In this document: piece by piece, positions 6,505 through 14,202 of the stretch
Numbering within the stretch: position 1 is the stretch's first letter
How the letters are laid out: the number at the start of each line of letters is the position of its first letter
Assembly: GCA_051651625.1 (NCBI GenBank)
Contig: JBOFSQ010000047.1
Coordinates: forward strand, 1-32,145
Reading direction: 5' to 3'
Origin: JBOFSQ01 sp051651625
Lineage (GTDB): Bacteria > Planctomycetota > Planctomycetia > Pirellulales > Thermoguttaceae
Length of the DNA: 32,145 bases
Translations under genes and position numbers: made by a program
Notes under the pieces: model-generated
Told to the model about the DNA's origin: nothing
The model's database searches: none
What the model saw: the letters and a program-made list of their open reading frames with translations, nothing else

Positions 6505-9500
6505 ATGTCTGGTATACAAAGTAACGTCGGACTCGTTTCTGGAATTGACTACAAGAGTCTTGTAGATCAACTCATCACTATCGAGCAGTATCCCGCAAAG
6601 CGTCTGGAGCAGCGGGCTGAGCTGTTGTTGAACCAGCAGACAGCATTGGCACAGCTCATTGGTCAGTTCACCTTGGCGAGCTTCATGTTCACAAACTTGG
6701 GGAAGGCCTCCGTCTACGACCGAACCGACCTCGCTTCTAGCAGCACACTTTTGACCGCAGCGAAAAGCGGAAACGGAACGCCCGCGCCGGGGACGTACAC
6801 TTTCACACCCGTCCGCGTTGCCCAAAGTCAGCAGTCGATCTCGAATGGTGTTGCCAGCGACACCGTCGCGCTCGGAAAAACAGGGACGGTGAGTGTACGA
6901 TTCGGACGCGATATGAGTAGCGATGTAACCCTCGCAAATATCAACGGCGGCGAAGGGTTTGAGAAAGGATACATCCGCATCACCGACGCCAGCGGTTTTC
7001 GCGCCACGGTCGATTTGCGGCAGGCGTTGTCAATAAACGATGTCGTCGATGCAATCAACAAGAATCACGACGTTGATGTATACGCCGAGGTTAAAGGTGA
7101 TCGTCTCGTCATCACCGACATGAGTGGCGGCACTGGAACACTCAAAATTCAAGATCTCACCGGCAGCAAGACCGCAACATCGCTCGGTATCGCCGGTTCC
7201 GCCGACACCGATGGTGTCATAACCGGAAACTCGCTTCTCCGCATCGGCGACAAAACTCAGCTCTCGTTCATCAACGACGGAAACGGTCTCGTATTCGATA
7301 AATACTGGGACGACCTCGTTATGAAGTTGTCGGACGGGACAGATGTGCGAGTCGATTTCAACAAACTCAGCACGACGACGGAAATTGAAGCCGGTGCGCC
7401 AGAACGGCGCACGGAACAGACAATCGGCGACCTCCTCAAAACAATCAACGATGCTGGTGCTGGCAAGCTCGTCGCCTCGGTTTCTAGCGACGGGAAACGT
7501 CTCGTCTTCACCGACACAACGTACACAGCGGGCGGCACCGAGATGAAGATCACGTCGCCATCGACATCGCCAGTGTTGCAATATCTCGGTCTCTCCAGCG
7601 GTGCAACTGCCAACGGTTCGGTCGAAATTTCTAGCAATGGAGGGCAAGTCACAACGCGACAACTTCTCGGTGACCTCGACAGCGTTTTGACATCCAACTT
7701 ACTCGGCGGTCGCGCACTCGACGCTCTCAAAGCGGGAAGTACGATTGAAGTGCAAGACCGCAACGGCAACAAAGGTTTTCTCGTCTTCTCGCAGGCCGAC
7801 ATCGACAAGATGCAAACGGTCAACGGGGCGATGGATGTCATCAACAAAAAACTCAAGACCGCATATCAAACCGCACCATCGACCGACCCCGGCAGTGCCG
7901 ATCCCGGACTCGGTATGCCCGGCGTTGGCGAAGAAGATACTGAAGTCGGCGACAGTACAATTCCAGATGACTACGACGACGGTTTGCCGCGTGTCAGCAT
8001 CGGACTTGAGTTGCGGATGAATTCTTCTAACTCTGGTTTTGAATTGATTGATACGACGGCGAAGACGGCATCGAACGTCGTCTTCAAAGACGTGAAAGCC
8101 GCCACCGATACGACGCCCGGACTCGCCGCGATATTCGGACTCAACACCACCAGCGAAGCATCGTCGCGCATCCGCGGAACTGACCCCGGCTTCCAAAGTG
8201 TGTCATACAATACGGCACTGTCGTCGCTCAACGGTGGCAAAGGCGTTTCATTCTCCGGTGCGCAAGTCGAGTTAACAAACTCGGCTGGTTCGTCGGTGAA
8301 GTTGTCGCCGCAGGAGAAAGACTTGAAAACGGTCGGCGATGTTATCGACTGGATCAATCGGAGCGGAATCAGACTGGCCGCCAAGATCAATGCCACCGGT
8401 GACGGGATCGAGATCACGGATCAATCCGGCGGAACGGGAGCGATGACGATTCGGGACGCCTCAACGTATTCGACGTTCGCCAAAGACCTCAAAATCGCCG
8501 GTGTCGTCACACCAACAAAAGACGATTCGGGAAACGTCACTGCTCCTGCCAAACTCGACGCAAGTTTTTCTTACAAAGTTACGGTCGAGGCGACCGACAC
8601 GCTGAATACAATCCGCGACAAGTTCAACAAACTCAATGGCGGTTTCACAACATCGGTCGTCAACGATGGGACGGGGAATCCGTATCGCCTTTCGTTCACT
8701 GGAAACCAGACCGGAAGCGCAGCGAAGATGGTGATCGATCTCTCTGCACTCGGTCTTGAAACAGAAGTGATGACGAAGGCCCAAGACGCAGTAATGATCT
8801 ACGGCGACATCAACACCGGTGCGAGTCTCACTATCACGTCGAAGACCAACACGTTCAAAAACGCCGTTCCCGGAATCGACATTACCATTAATGGTGTTTC
8901 TAGCTCGCCGATTACAGTCACAAGTATAAAAACGAGCACCGACATCAAGGCGTCGCTGACGACGTTTGTCGAAAACTACAACAAGTTCACCGAGGCACTC
9001 AAGGCGATTACCGCATACGACGCCAAATCCGACTCACGGAAAATCCTCAACGGCGACCCACTTGCACACCGGTTGGACGTAGATTTCACGGAAATGCTCC
9101 AAAAAAAGTTCAACGATTTGGGGACGATTAGTTCGCTTGCCGATCTTGGGGTTTCGATGTCGAAAGCTACGTTTGATAAAGATAAAAATGTCATCTCTTA
9201 CGGTGGCAAGATGGTGTTCGACGAGGCCAAGTTCGACGCATTGTACGCCTCCGATCCCGACGCGATCAAAAACTTCTTCATGGGAACGCGCGAGAAATAC
9301 AACTCCGAAAAGAAGGTGATGGAGACCGTAAACGACGGCTTCTCCGCGCGGTGGACAAAACTCTCCGACACGATCACGGCGAAGGACAAATCACTCTGGT
9401 CTTCGCGGGCCGCGTCGATGGACAAACAGGTCGAAGACTACGTTATCGCTGCTGAACATATCTACGCCCGATGCGAAACGAAGCGAACTTTGATGATGAA

Positions 9501-9609
9501 CAAGTTTTATCGGATGGAAGAAGTGATGGCAAAGATGCAGTCTGATCTCAATGCCATTTCAAGCATGGCGACAGGTTCCACGTCGGGCAATAGTTCGAGC
9601 AGTATGTAG
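6505..9609 (+). CDS. fliD: Flagellar filament cap protein FliD (HAP2), extra long
   Basis: 1034 aa, against roughly 450-700 aa for well-studied FliD proteins. FliD sits at the tip of the flagellum and guides folding of exported flagellin. The N-terminal FliD_N region covers about residues 5-115 (LVSGIDYKSLVDQLITIE at 10-27, the heptad-rich D0 part). The C-terminal FliD_C region runs from about residue 790 to the end (VPGIDITINGV then a long coiled-coil-like D0 helix). The extra length lies between them. It contains two copies of a flagellin-hook IN-like unit, each ending in a D-x-SGGTG motif (around residues 207 and 637), plus further beta-rich segments and an acidic linker near residue 455-490. 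As in other axial proteins, cysteines are rare; I find one, close to the C-terminus. No fliS or flagellin gene is adjacent. A sigma-28-like box lies upstream and an exported protein gene follows after 21 bp. Confidence 0.9.
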   Translation: MSGIQSNVGLVSGIDYKSLVDQLITIEQYPAKRLEQRAELLLNQQTALAQLIGQFTLASFMFTNLGKASVYDRTDLASSSTLLTAAKSGNGTPAPGTYTFTPVRVAQSQQSISNGVASDTVALGKTGTVSVRFGRDMSSDVTLANINGGEGFEKGYIRITDASGFRATVDLRQALSINDVVDAINKNHDVDVYAEVKGDRLVITDMSGGTGTLKIQDLTGSKTATSLGIAGSADTDGVITGNSLLRIGDKTQLSFINDGNGLVFDKYWDDLVMKLSDGTDVRVDFNKLSTTTEIEAGAPERRTEQTIGDLLKTINDAGAGKLVASVSSDGKRLVFTDTTYTAGGTEMKITSPSTSPVLQYLGLSSGATANGSVEISSNGGQVTTRQLLGDLDSVLTSNLLGGRALDALKAGSTIEVQDRNGNKGFLVFSQADIDKMQTVNGAMDVINKKLKTAYQTAPSTDPGSADPGLGMPGVGEEDTEVGDSTIPDDYDDGLPRVSIGLELRMNSSNSGFELIDTTAKTASNVVFKDVKAATDTTPGLAAIFGLNTTSEASSRIRGTDPGFQSVSYNTALSSLNGGKGVSFSGAQVELTNSAGSSVKLSPQEKDLKTVGDVIDWINRSGIRLAAKINATGDGIEITDQSGGTGAMTIRDASTYSTFAKDLKIAGVVTPTKDDSGNVTAPAKLDASFSYKVTVEATDTLNTIRDKFNKLNGGFTTSVVNDGTGNPYRLSFTGNQTGSAAKMVIDLSALGLETEVMTKAQDAVMIYGDINTGASLTITSKTNTFKNAVPGIDITINGVSSSPITVTSIKTSTDIKASLTTFVENYNKFTEALKAITAYDAKSDSRKILNGDPLAHRLDVDFTEMLQKKFNDLGTISSLADLGVSMSKATFDKDKNVISYGGKMVFDEAKFDALYASDPDAIKNFFMGTREKYNSEKKVMETVNDGFSARWTKLSDTITAKDKSLWSSRAASMDKQVEDYVIAAEHIYARCETKRTLMMNKFYRMEEVMAKMQSDLNAISSMATGSTSGNSSSSM

Positions 9610-9630
9610 CATTGCGATGGAGTTTTTTGC

Positions 9631-10278
9631 ATGGATGCTGGACGTTCTTTCGGTGCAGTCGCGTTCTTGGTTTGTCTGGCGGCATGTTTGTCTGGAGTCG
9701 CGGCGTCGCCGCGTTCGCCGTGGGAACGCACGATGCGTGTGAAGTGGCAAAACGCCATCATCGTCGATGCGATGAACTCGCTTGCTGGCAGCCTCAAAAC
9801 GAGTCTCGTCATCGACCGGCGCGTCGATACCGAGATTCGTCTCACGTTTTCTGCCGAGGGGACGGTTACGCAAGTTTTGGAGCAAGGTCTCGCGCCGCAC
9901 GGGCTTGCACTCTTCACAACGGATTCGCTCGGTTACATCGCGCGGAGTGAAGACATCGCGTCTCTGGCGCACCGCATCGACGAAGCGACAAAGCGGTGTG
10001 AACAACTTCCGACGAAATCGCGCGCGACACTTTCAAAGACAACACCAGCGGTAACAGTACCGCACCTTTCCGACCCGCGCGAAACGCTCGCCGACATCGC
10101 TCGCAAGAACAAACTGACTTGGCGCAACCTCGACGAACTTCCACACGACCGATGGCGAGAAACAGTCTTCCCGCCGATGCCGCTCGCGCAACTGCTAACG
10201 ATCATCCTCGCCGGATTCGACGCAACGTGGGACATTGATTCCGACGGCAAAACGCTCGTGATTGTGAGACGCAACTGA
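9631..10278 (+). CDS. Exported protein with two STN-like lobes
   Basis: 215 aa, not recognised as a named protein. Residues 1-25 are a signal peptide ending at GVAAS. Residues about 35-115 (MRVKWQNAIIVDAMNSLAGSLKTSLVID...LGYIARSED) have the beta-alpha-beta pattern of a secretin/TonB short N-terminal (STN) domain. Residues about 150-215 (DPRETLADIARKNKL...FDATWDIDSDGKTLVIVRRN) look like a second, shorter copy. A Lys/Thr-rich linker joins them. No secretin or TonB-receptor barrel follows, so this is a periplasmic protein made only of such lobes. The start ATG 9631 has GGAG at 9619-9622. Because it follows fliD by 21 bp it is probably co-transcribed, but nothing else ties it to the flagellum. 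A periplasmic binding or scaffold role is possible. Confidence 0.7.
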   Translation: MDAGRSFGAVAFLVCLAACLSGVAASPRSPWERTMRVKWQNAIIVDAMNSLAGSLKTSLVIDRRVDTEIRLTFSAEGTVTQVLEQGLAPHGLALFTTDSLGYIARSEDIASLAHRIDEATKRCEQLPTKSRATLSKTTPAVTVPHLSDPRETLADIARKNKLTWRNLDELPHDRWRETVFPPMPLAQLLTIILAGFDATWDIDSDGKTLVIVRRN

Positions 10279-10293
10279 TTCCATTTGATCTTC

Positions 10294-10570
10294 GTATCCG
10301 CAGATTTCACAGATTCACGCAGATTGTTGTTGCATCGCTTACAAGCAGTTCTTTTTTGTTCACACAAAGGCACGAAGACACAAAGAAGAATTTTAACGCG
10401 GAAATCGCGGAAGAACGGAAAGACGCAGAAGTTCAGAATGCAGCGTATTCCGTTTTTCCGCGTGTTCTGCGTTCTCTCTCCTCTTCGTGCCTTTGTGCCT
10501 TCGTGTGAACAAAAAAGAACCGCTGGCAGATACAAAAAATCTGCGACAATCTACGGCATCTGCGGATTCA
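10294..10570. repeat. Nested palindromic element, copy A
   Basis: The outer arms are ATCCGCAGAT (10296-10305) and ATCTGCGGAT (10558-10567). The inner arms are GTTCTTTTTTGTTCACAC (10348-10365) and its exact complement (10503-10520), an 18-bp perfect inverted repeat. The interior continues as an imperfect palindrome (CACAAAGGCACGAAG versus CTTCGTGCCTTTGTG) with its centre near 10443. Interior blocks (GAAGAATTTTAACGCGGAAA and GAACGGAAAGACGC) recur in copy B at 11231-11380, so both belong to one family. There is no ORF of its own. It resembles a non-autonomous palindromic element (MITE-like or REP-like). Confidence 0.75.
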
Positions 10571-10600
10571 AAATGAACGCTGTTTCGACAACTTTTTACT

Positions 10601-10627
10601 AGGCCCCCGCCGAGTACGCGGGGGTGA
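10601..10627 (+). repeat. REP-like palindrome with G-C converted stem
   Basis: CCCCCGC (10604-10610) pairs with GCGGGGG (10618-10624) around the loop CGAGTAC. It is preceded by CTAG and followed by TGACGAA. The inverted copy at 32067-32096 has the same loop and flanks but TTCCCGC/GCGGGAA in the stem, so the two differences on each arm compensate one another. Confidence 0.7.
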
Positions 10628-10645
10628 CGAAGAAGGAGATTCATT

Positions 10646-11197
10646 GTGCAATACCTCACGCAAGACACCGCCGCAGTAGATATGCGTGCAATGTCGATTC
10701 GCGCAGTCGTCACCGACATCGACGGCGTACTCACCAACGGCACGTTCGGTTACGCGACTGAAGACACTATGAAGTTTTTCGATGCCCACGACGGACAAGG
10801 GCTTGTCATCGTGAAGGATTTGGGGTTTGTGACGGGCGTGATTTCTGGTAAATCAAGTGAAGCTAATCGTCGTCGCGCGCGGGAGTTGCGTCTCGACTTC
10901 TGCTGCGAATCTGTTGACAACAAAATCGCAATGTTCTTGAAAGTCTGCCACGACTTCGCACTCAAACCGAGCGAGTGTCTCTACGTTGGTGATGATCTGC
11001 CGGACATTCCGGTATTGCGTGCAGTTGGAGTTGGCGTCGCTGTTGCCAACGCTTCGCCACATCTTGACCGTTTCGCACTTCTCAAGACGCAGCGCACCGG
11101 CGGTCACGGCGCAGTCCGCGAGGCGATAGACTGGCTCCTCCAGCGTCAAGGCAAACTCGAAGAGACCGTGATGCGCTACGCAAATCTCACGGGGTAA
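10646..11197 (+). CDS. kdsC: KdsC-like HAD phosphatase (Kdo-8-phosphate phosphatase family)
   Basis: 183 aa, the usual length for KdsC, which hydrolyses 3-deoxy-D-manno-octulosonate 8-phosphate in lipopolysaccharide core synthesis. HAD motif I is DIDGVLTNG with nucleophile Asp24 and Asp26, motif II is ISGKSS, the conserved Lys is in VDNKIAM, and motif IV is GDDLPD (115-120). The C-terminal TGGHGAVREAIDWLL matches the family's substrate-gating tail. The start is GTG 10646, set by AAGGAG 7 nt upstream; internal ATGs at residues 13 and 16 are possible alternatives. No kdsA, kdsB or kdsD is nearby, so a related C0-type sugar phosphate (for example nonulosonate 9-phosphate) or the phosphatase half of a CMP-sugar route is also possible. 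The gene stands alone between two copies of the same palindromic repeat, convergent with the minus-strand operon. Confidence 0.85.
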   Translation: MQYLTQDTAAVDMRAMSIRAVVTDIDGVLTNGTFGYATEDTMKFFDAHDGQGLVIVKDLGFVTGVISGKSSEANRRRARELRLDFCCESVDNKIAMFLKVCHDFALKPSECLYVGDDLPDIPVLRAVGVGVAVANASPHLDRFALLKTQRTGGHGAVREAIDWLLQRQGKLEETVMRYANLTG

Positions 11198-11230
11198 GAG
11201 TTTTGTAACCGTTCACGGATTTTTGAGGAG

Positions 11231-11380
11231 TCTCACACAAAGGCACGGAGAAGAATTTTAACGCGGAAAACACAGAAGAACGGAAAGACGCGGAAGTTCT
11301 GAATTCTGCGCCTTCCGTTCTTCCGCGTGTTCCGTGTTCTCTCCTCTTCGTGCCTTTGTGCCTTCGTGTGAACACAAAAG
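11231..11380. repeat. Palindromic element, copy B
   Basis: An imperfect palindrome centred on GAATTC (11301-11306). The left arm (CACACAAAGGCACGGAG..., from 11234) is complementary to the right arm (CTTCGTGCCTTTGTG..., up to about 11372). Much of the left arm is the same as copy A at 10294-10570, including GAAGAATTTTAACGCGGAAA. It lies between the convergent ends of the phosphatase gene and the oxidoreductase gene and may act as a two-way terminator, though no long T-run is seen. Confidence 0.75.
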
Positions 11381-11400
11381 AATTGCCACTTAACGACGCA

Positions 11401-12744
11401 TCAAAATGCCACCGTCTCACCCGGCATTGCACACGGATATTTTCCCGGCGCGAGCGGTACGACTGGCGGTGTTGCGTCGAATGAAAGTGTGTCGATGTTC
11501 GGGCAGAGCGAGAGGTCGGACGCAACGATCTGATCCCACGTTACGATCTGGCCGGAGTTCATTGCGGCACGTCCGAGCAGTGCGGCGAAGTTCGCCTCGG
11601 CAGCACGGTGGCCTTCGTTGTACGGTTTGTCGCCGCGAATTGCGTCAATGAACAAGTCCCATTCTGTTTGGTACGGATTTGGTTCTGGCTCCGAAAACGT
11701 CCAGTTTTCTGTACCTTTCGCCAACGTCTGATTCGGGAAGAGTCGCGTCTGCGCGGCACCCAAGTTGTCCATGATGATCGCCGAACCTTTTGTCCCGTGT
11801 ACAAAGTCGCTGTAACGGTTGAAGCAACCGTTTCGGTACCGACCGTGCGAAGAGAGCGTCGCGCCGTCGGCGAACGTAAACTCTTGGTAGTAGTTGTCGA
11901 GCGTTTGGCCGCGAAGGTTTGGATCGTTTCGCCCGCCCATTCCGATAGCGGAAACCGGCCACGCATTCTTCGCCCAGCACGCAACGTCGATATTGTGGAT
12001 ACAATAATCAATGTACATATCGCCGCCCGCCCAGTCAAAAAAATGGAAGTTGCGAATCTGATACGCGACTTCGTTCTGGTCGGGTTGCGGCGTCGTGGCT
12101 TGATGCGGATTGTGCATGCGATAACCGCGAAGGTGAACGAGGTCACCAATCGCACCGTCGTGAATGCGTGCAACGACAGCTTCGCGTGCCTTGCAGTGAC
12201 GCCACATTAATCCGCACGCAACTTTGAGATTTTTCGCGTCTGCTTTGCGAACGGCGGCCTGTAATCTCCGCGTCCCGGGCGAGTCGGTCGCAAACGGTTT
12301 TTCCATAAAAACGTGAACGCCACGCTCAACCGCATACTCAACGTGAAGTGGCCGAAAGACCGGACACGTCGCAAAGATCGCAATGTCTCCCGGATTCAAA
12401 ACGTCTATCGCTTTTTTGTATGCGTCGAAACCTGAAAACTGCCGGTCTGGCGGAATCTCGAGTTTTTCGGGCGTCTCTTGGAAGTGCGCAACGAGACCTT
12501 GACTGCTCGCGTTTACGCGGTCGGCGAAGACATCGGCTATCGCAACGAGTTGCGACGGGCCGGGCACGGACAGTGCGTTGATCACCGCACCACATCCGCG
12601 CCCGCCCGCACCAACAAGCGCGATGCGAAGAACACCATTCTCCGCAGCATGAACGCGCGGCGCGTTCGCCAGCGACGCAAGCGCAGCACCAGCAACCGCA
12701 ACGGTTCCAGCGCGATTGAGAAATTCACGACGTGTTGTCTTCAT
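11401..12744 (-). CDS. Gfo/Idh/MocA oxidoreductase with Tat signal
   Basis: 447 aa. The N-terminus has a Tat signal (TTRREFLNRAG at 3-13, then an Ala-rich stretch, with likely cleavage after VHA near 33). The Rossmann fold starts at IALVGAGGRG (41-50), and the EKPFA motif (148-152) with its catalytic-type Lys149 follows. The substrate domain includes the DYCIHNIDVACW segment, which carries the family's D-x-x-x-H-x-x-D. These enzymes are NAD(P)-dependent sugar or cyclitol dehydrogenases; planctomycetes have many exported copies. The substrate cannot be told. The start codon overlaps the stop of ispD by 4 bp (ATGA), so it is the last gene of the minus-strand operon. Folding with cofactor before export fits Tat rather than Sec. 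Confidence 0.9.
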   Translation of the reverse strand: MKTTRREFLNRAGTVAVAGAALASLANAPRVHAAENGVLRIALVGAGGRGCGAVINALSVPGPSQLVAIADVFADRVNASSQGLVAHFQETPEKLEIPPDRQFSGFDAYKKAIDVLNPGDIAIFATCPVFRPLHVEYAVERGVHVFMEKPFATDSPGTRRLQAAVRKADAKNLKVACGLMWRHCKAREAVVARIHDGAIGDLVHLRGYRMHNPHQATTPQPDQNEVAYQIRNFHFFDWAGGDMYIDYCIHNIDVACWAKNAWPVSAIGMGGRNDPNLRGQTLDNYYQEFTFADGATLSSHGRYRNGCFNRYSDFVHGTKGSAIIMDNLGAAQTRLFPNQTLAKGTENWTFSEPEPNPYQTEWDLFIDAIRGDKPYNEGHRAAEANFAALLGRAAMNSGQIVTWDQIVASDLSLCPNIDTLSFDATPPVVPLAPGKYPCAMPGETVAF

Positions 12745-13442
12745 CGAATTGTCTCCTTCAAAACAGATGCAGCGAGCGCGAGGTCGTCTCGCGTTGTCAC
12801 TTTGATATTCGTTCGCTCCGACTCGACGAGGTGTACCGCGACGCCCAAACGTTCGACGAGTTGGCTGTCGTCGGTTGGCGTGAAGTCGCCGCGTTTTTGA
12901 TACGCTTCGTCGATCAGTCGTCGTTCAAAAACTTGCGGCGTGTGCGCTTCCCAAAGGTTTTCGCGCGGAACCGTTGCCTCAATCGTAGACGCGATTTGCG
13001 ATGACCGTTTGAGTGTACCGACGAGCGGTGAAGCGAGTATCGCCGCACGATGCGCCGCCGCCGCTGCGAAGACCGAATCAATCGCACGCCCCGTCACGCA
13101 CGGACGAGCCGTGTCGTGAATCGCAACCATCGTCGCGTTATCACGAACGGCGCGAAGTGCGTTTGTGACAGAATCGTACCGCTCCCGCCCACCCGTCACA
13201 ACATCAAGACGCCACGCAAGAATCGTATCAGCAAAGTCGGTACGAAATTTTTCAGCAAGATCGGCGGGGACGACCACGATTGTTTGCACGACGTCGCTCC
13301 GCGAGACAAACCGTTCCGCCGAATACATCCACATCGGTTTGTCGTTCAAGACGACAAACGGTTTGCGCGGTTCTGTTTCGTTGCCGCCGAAGCGCGTCCC
13401 TGCGCCAGCGGCCAGCAAGATTGCGGCGAATGTCGGTTTCAT
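12741..13442 (-). CDS. ispD: 2-C-methyl-D-erythritol 4-phosphate cytidylyltransferase
   Basis: 233 aa, the normal length. IspD makes CDP-methylerythritol from CTP and MEP in the non-mevalonate isoprenoid route. The CTP-binding loop LAAGAGTRFGG (9-19) with the downstream PRKPF Lys, GGRERYDSV, HDTARP, TPQVF and the C-terminal TDDSQLVE and IKVT segments are all in order. HDTARP replaces the usual HDAARP (Ala to Thr). The gene overlaps both neighbours by 4 bp, so translation is probably coupled. No ispF is adjacent, although ispD and ispF often pair. A paralogue working on another sugar alcohol phosphate (TarI-like) is a less likely alternative. Confidence 0.9.
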   Translation of the reverse strand: MKPTFAAILLAAGAGTRFGGNETEPRKPFVVLNDKPMWMYSAERFVSRSDVVQTIVVVPADLAEKFRTDFADTILAWRLDVVTGGRERYDSVTNALRAVRDNATMVAIHDTARPCVTGRAIDSVFAAAAAHRAAILASPLVGTLKRSSQIASTIEATVPRENLWEAHTPQVFERRLIDEAYQKRGDFTPTDDSQLVERLGVAVHLVESERTNIKVTTRDDLALAASVLKETIR

Positions 13443-14194
13443 GACGCCGGTTGCCCTTCAACGTAGACGGTGCTCGGCATTGGCGTGAGTGACCACCCCG
13501 AAACTTTTTTCGCGCTCACCGTCGATGTTGTTTGCGTTGGCACGATGCGCACAAGAAACGTTTTTGGCTGGTCGTTTTCGTCACGAAACGTCACCGCATA
13601 GATGAGCGGGACGATGTTTTTTTCGGGCGAGAACGCGACCGGTTCGGCACGGTAGAGCGAGATTGTAGACTTACCGCGAAGGGCGATGAGTGTGCGGATG
13701 AGTTTGTTATCGACGATGTTGTGAACAGCGCGGTGCGTAGATGTCTCCGATTTTTCGGTGAGACGATTCCACCATTCTTCGTGGTCGCCGACTTCGGCGC
13801 GCGACCAGTACGGTAACGTCATTGCGGCGATTTGCGGGATGTTGTCGTCTTGCACGGTGTTGAACCAGAGGCGTGCGAACTGGTCGGCGTCGCGGCGGAG
13901 CAGGGCGGTGTAACCGACCCAAAACGTCGATACTGCCACCGACGAAATGATCGCAAGCGCGATTCCCGCAAGCGCGGCGCGACGCCCGATGAGTGTTCCA
14001 TCGGCGCGTGCGATTGATGCAAGTGAAACGCACGCAAGCAGTACCGCTGCCACCGCGAAAAAACTCCACCACACATTGATAAACGTCAAAAACGACGCCG
14101 CCCCGCAAATCGCCGACAATATCGCAGCAACACTCCACGCGGCGTACTTCACTTCATCTTCACTGGCGGCATCATTCCAAGAAATTGCTGACAT
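13439..14194 (-). CDS. Membrane protein of unknown function
   Basis: 251 aa, not recognised. Three hydrophobic segments lie in the first half: about 18-40 (AAWSVAAILSAICGAASFLTF), 42-62 (WWSFFAVAAVLLACVSLASIA) and 72-96 (AALAGIALAIISSVAVSTFWVGY). The layout resembles DUF4190-type small membrane proteins, with an RRAALAG turn before the last helix. The remaining 150 residues form a soluble domain starting DADQFARLWFNTVQDDN, with a mixed alpha/beta pattern and no catalytic motif that I can name. The last codons overlap the ispD start by 4 bp. The start lies 8 bp downstream of the FAAL-ACP-oxoamine synthase stop, so the gene is in the same operon. Confidence 0.75.
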   Translation of the reverse strand: MSAISWNDAASEDEVKYAAWSVAAILSAICGAASFLTFINVWWSFFAVAAVLLACVSLASIARADGTLIGRRAALAGIALAIISSVAVSTFWVGYTALLRRDADQFARLWFNTVQDDNIPQIAAMTLPYWSRAEVGDHEEWWNRLTEKSETSTHRAVHNIVDNKLIRTLIALRGKSTISLYRAEPVAFSPEKNIVPLIYAVTFRDENDQPKTFLVRIVPTQTTSTVSAKKVSGWSLTPMPSTVYVEGQPAS

Positions 14195-14202
14195 TTAGAA
14201 CC

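Larger units (their letters stand above)
10279..10645. other. Intergenic region filled by palindromic repeats
   Basis: The gap between the STN-like gene and the phosphatase gene is almost entirely repeat DNA: a nested palindrome at 10294-10570 and a REP-like hairpin at 10601-10627. An AAGGAG Shine-Dalgarno for the next gene lies at 10633-10638. No coding sequence is credible here. Confidence 0.7.
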
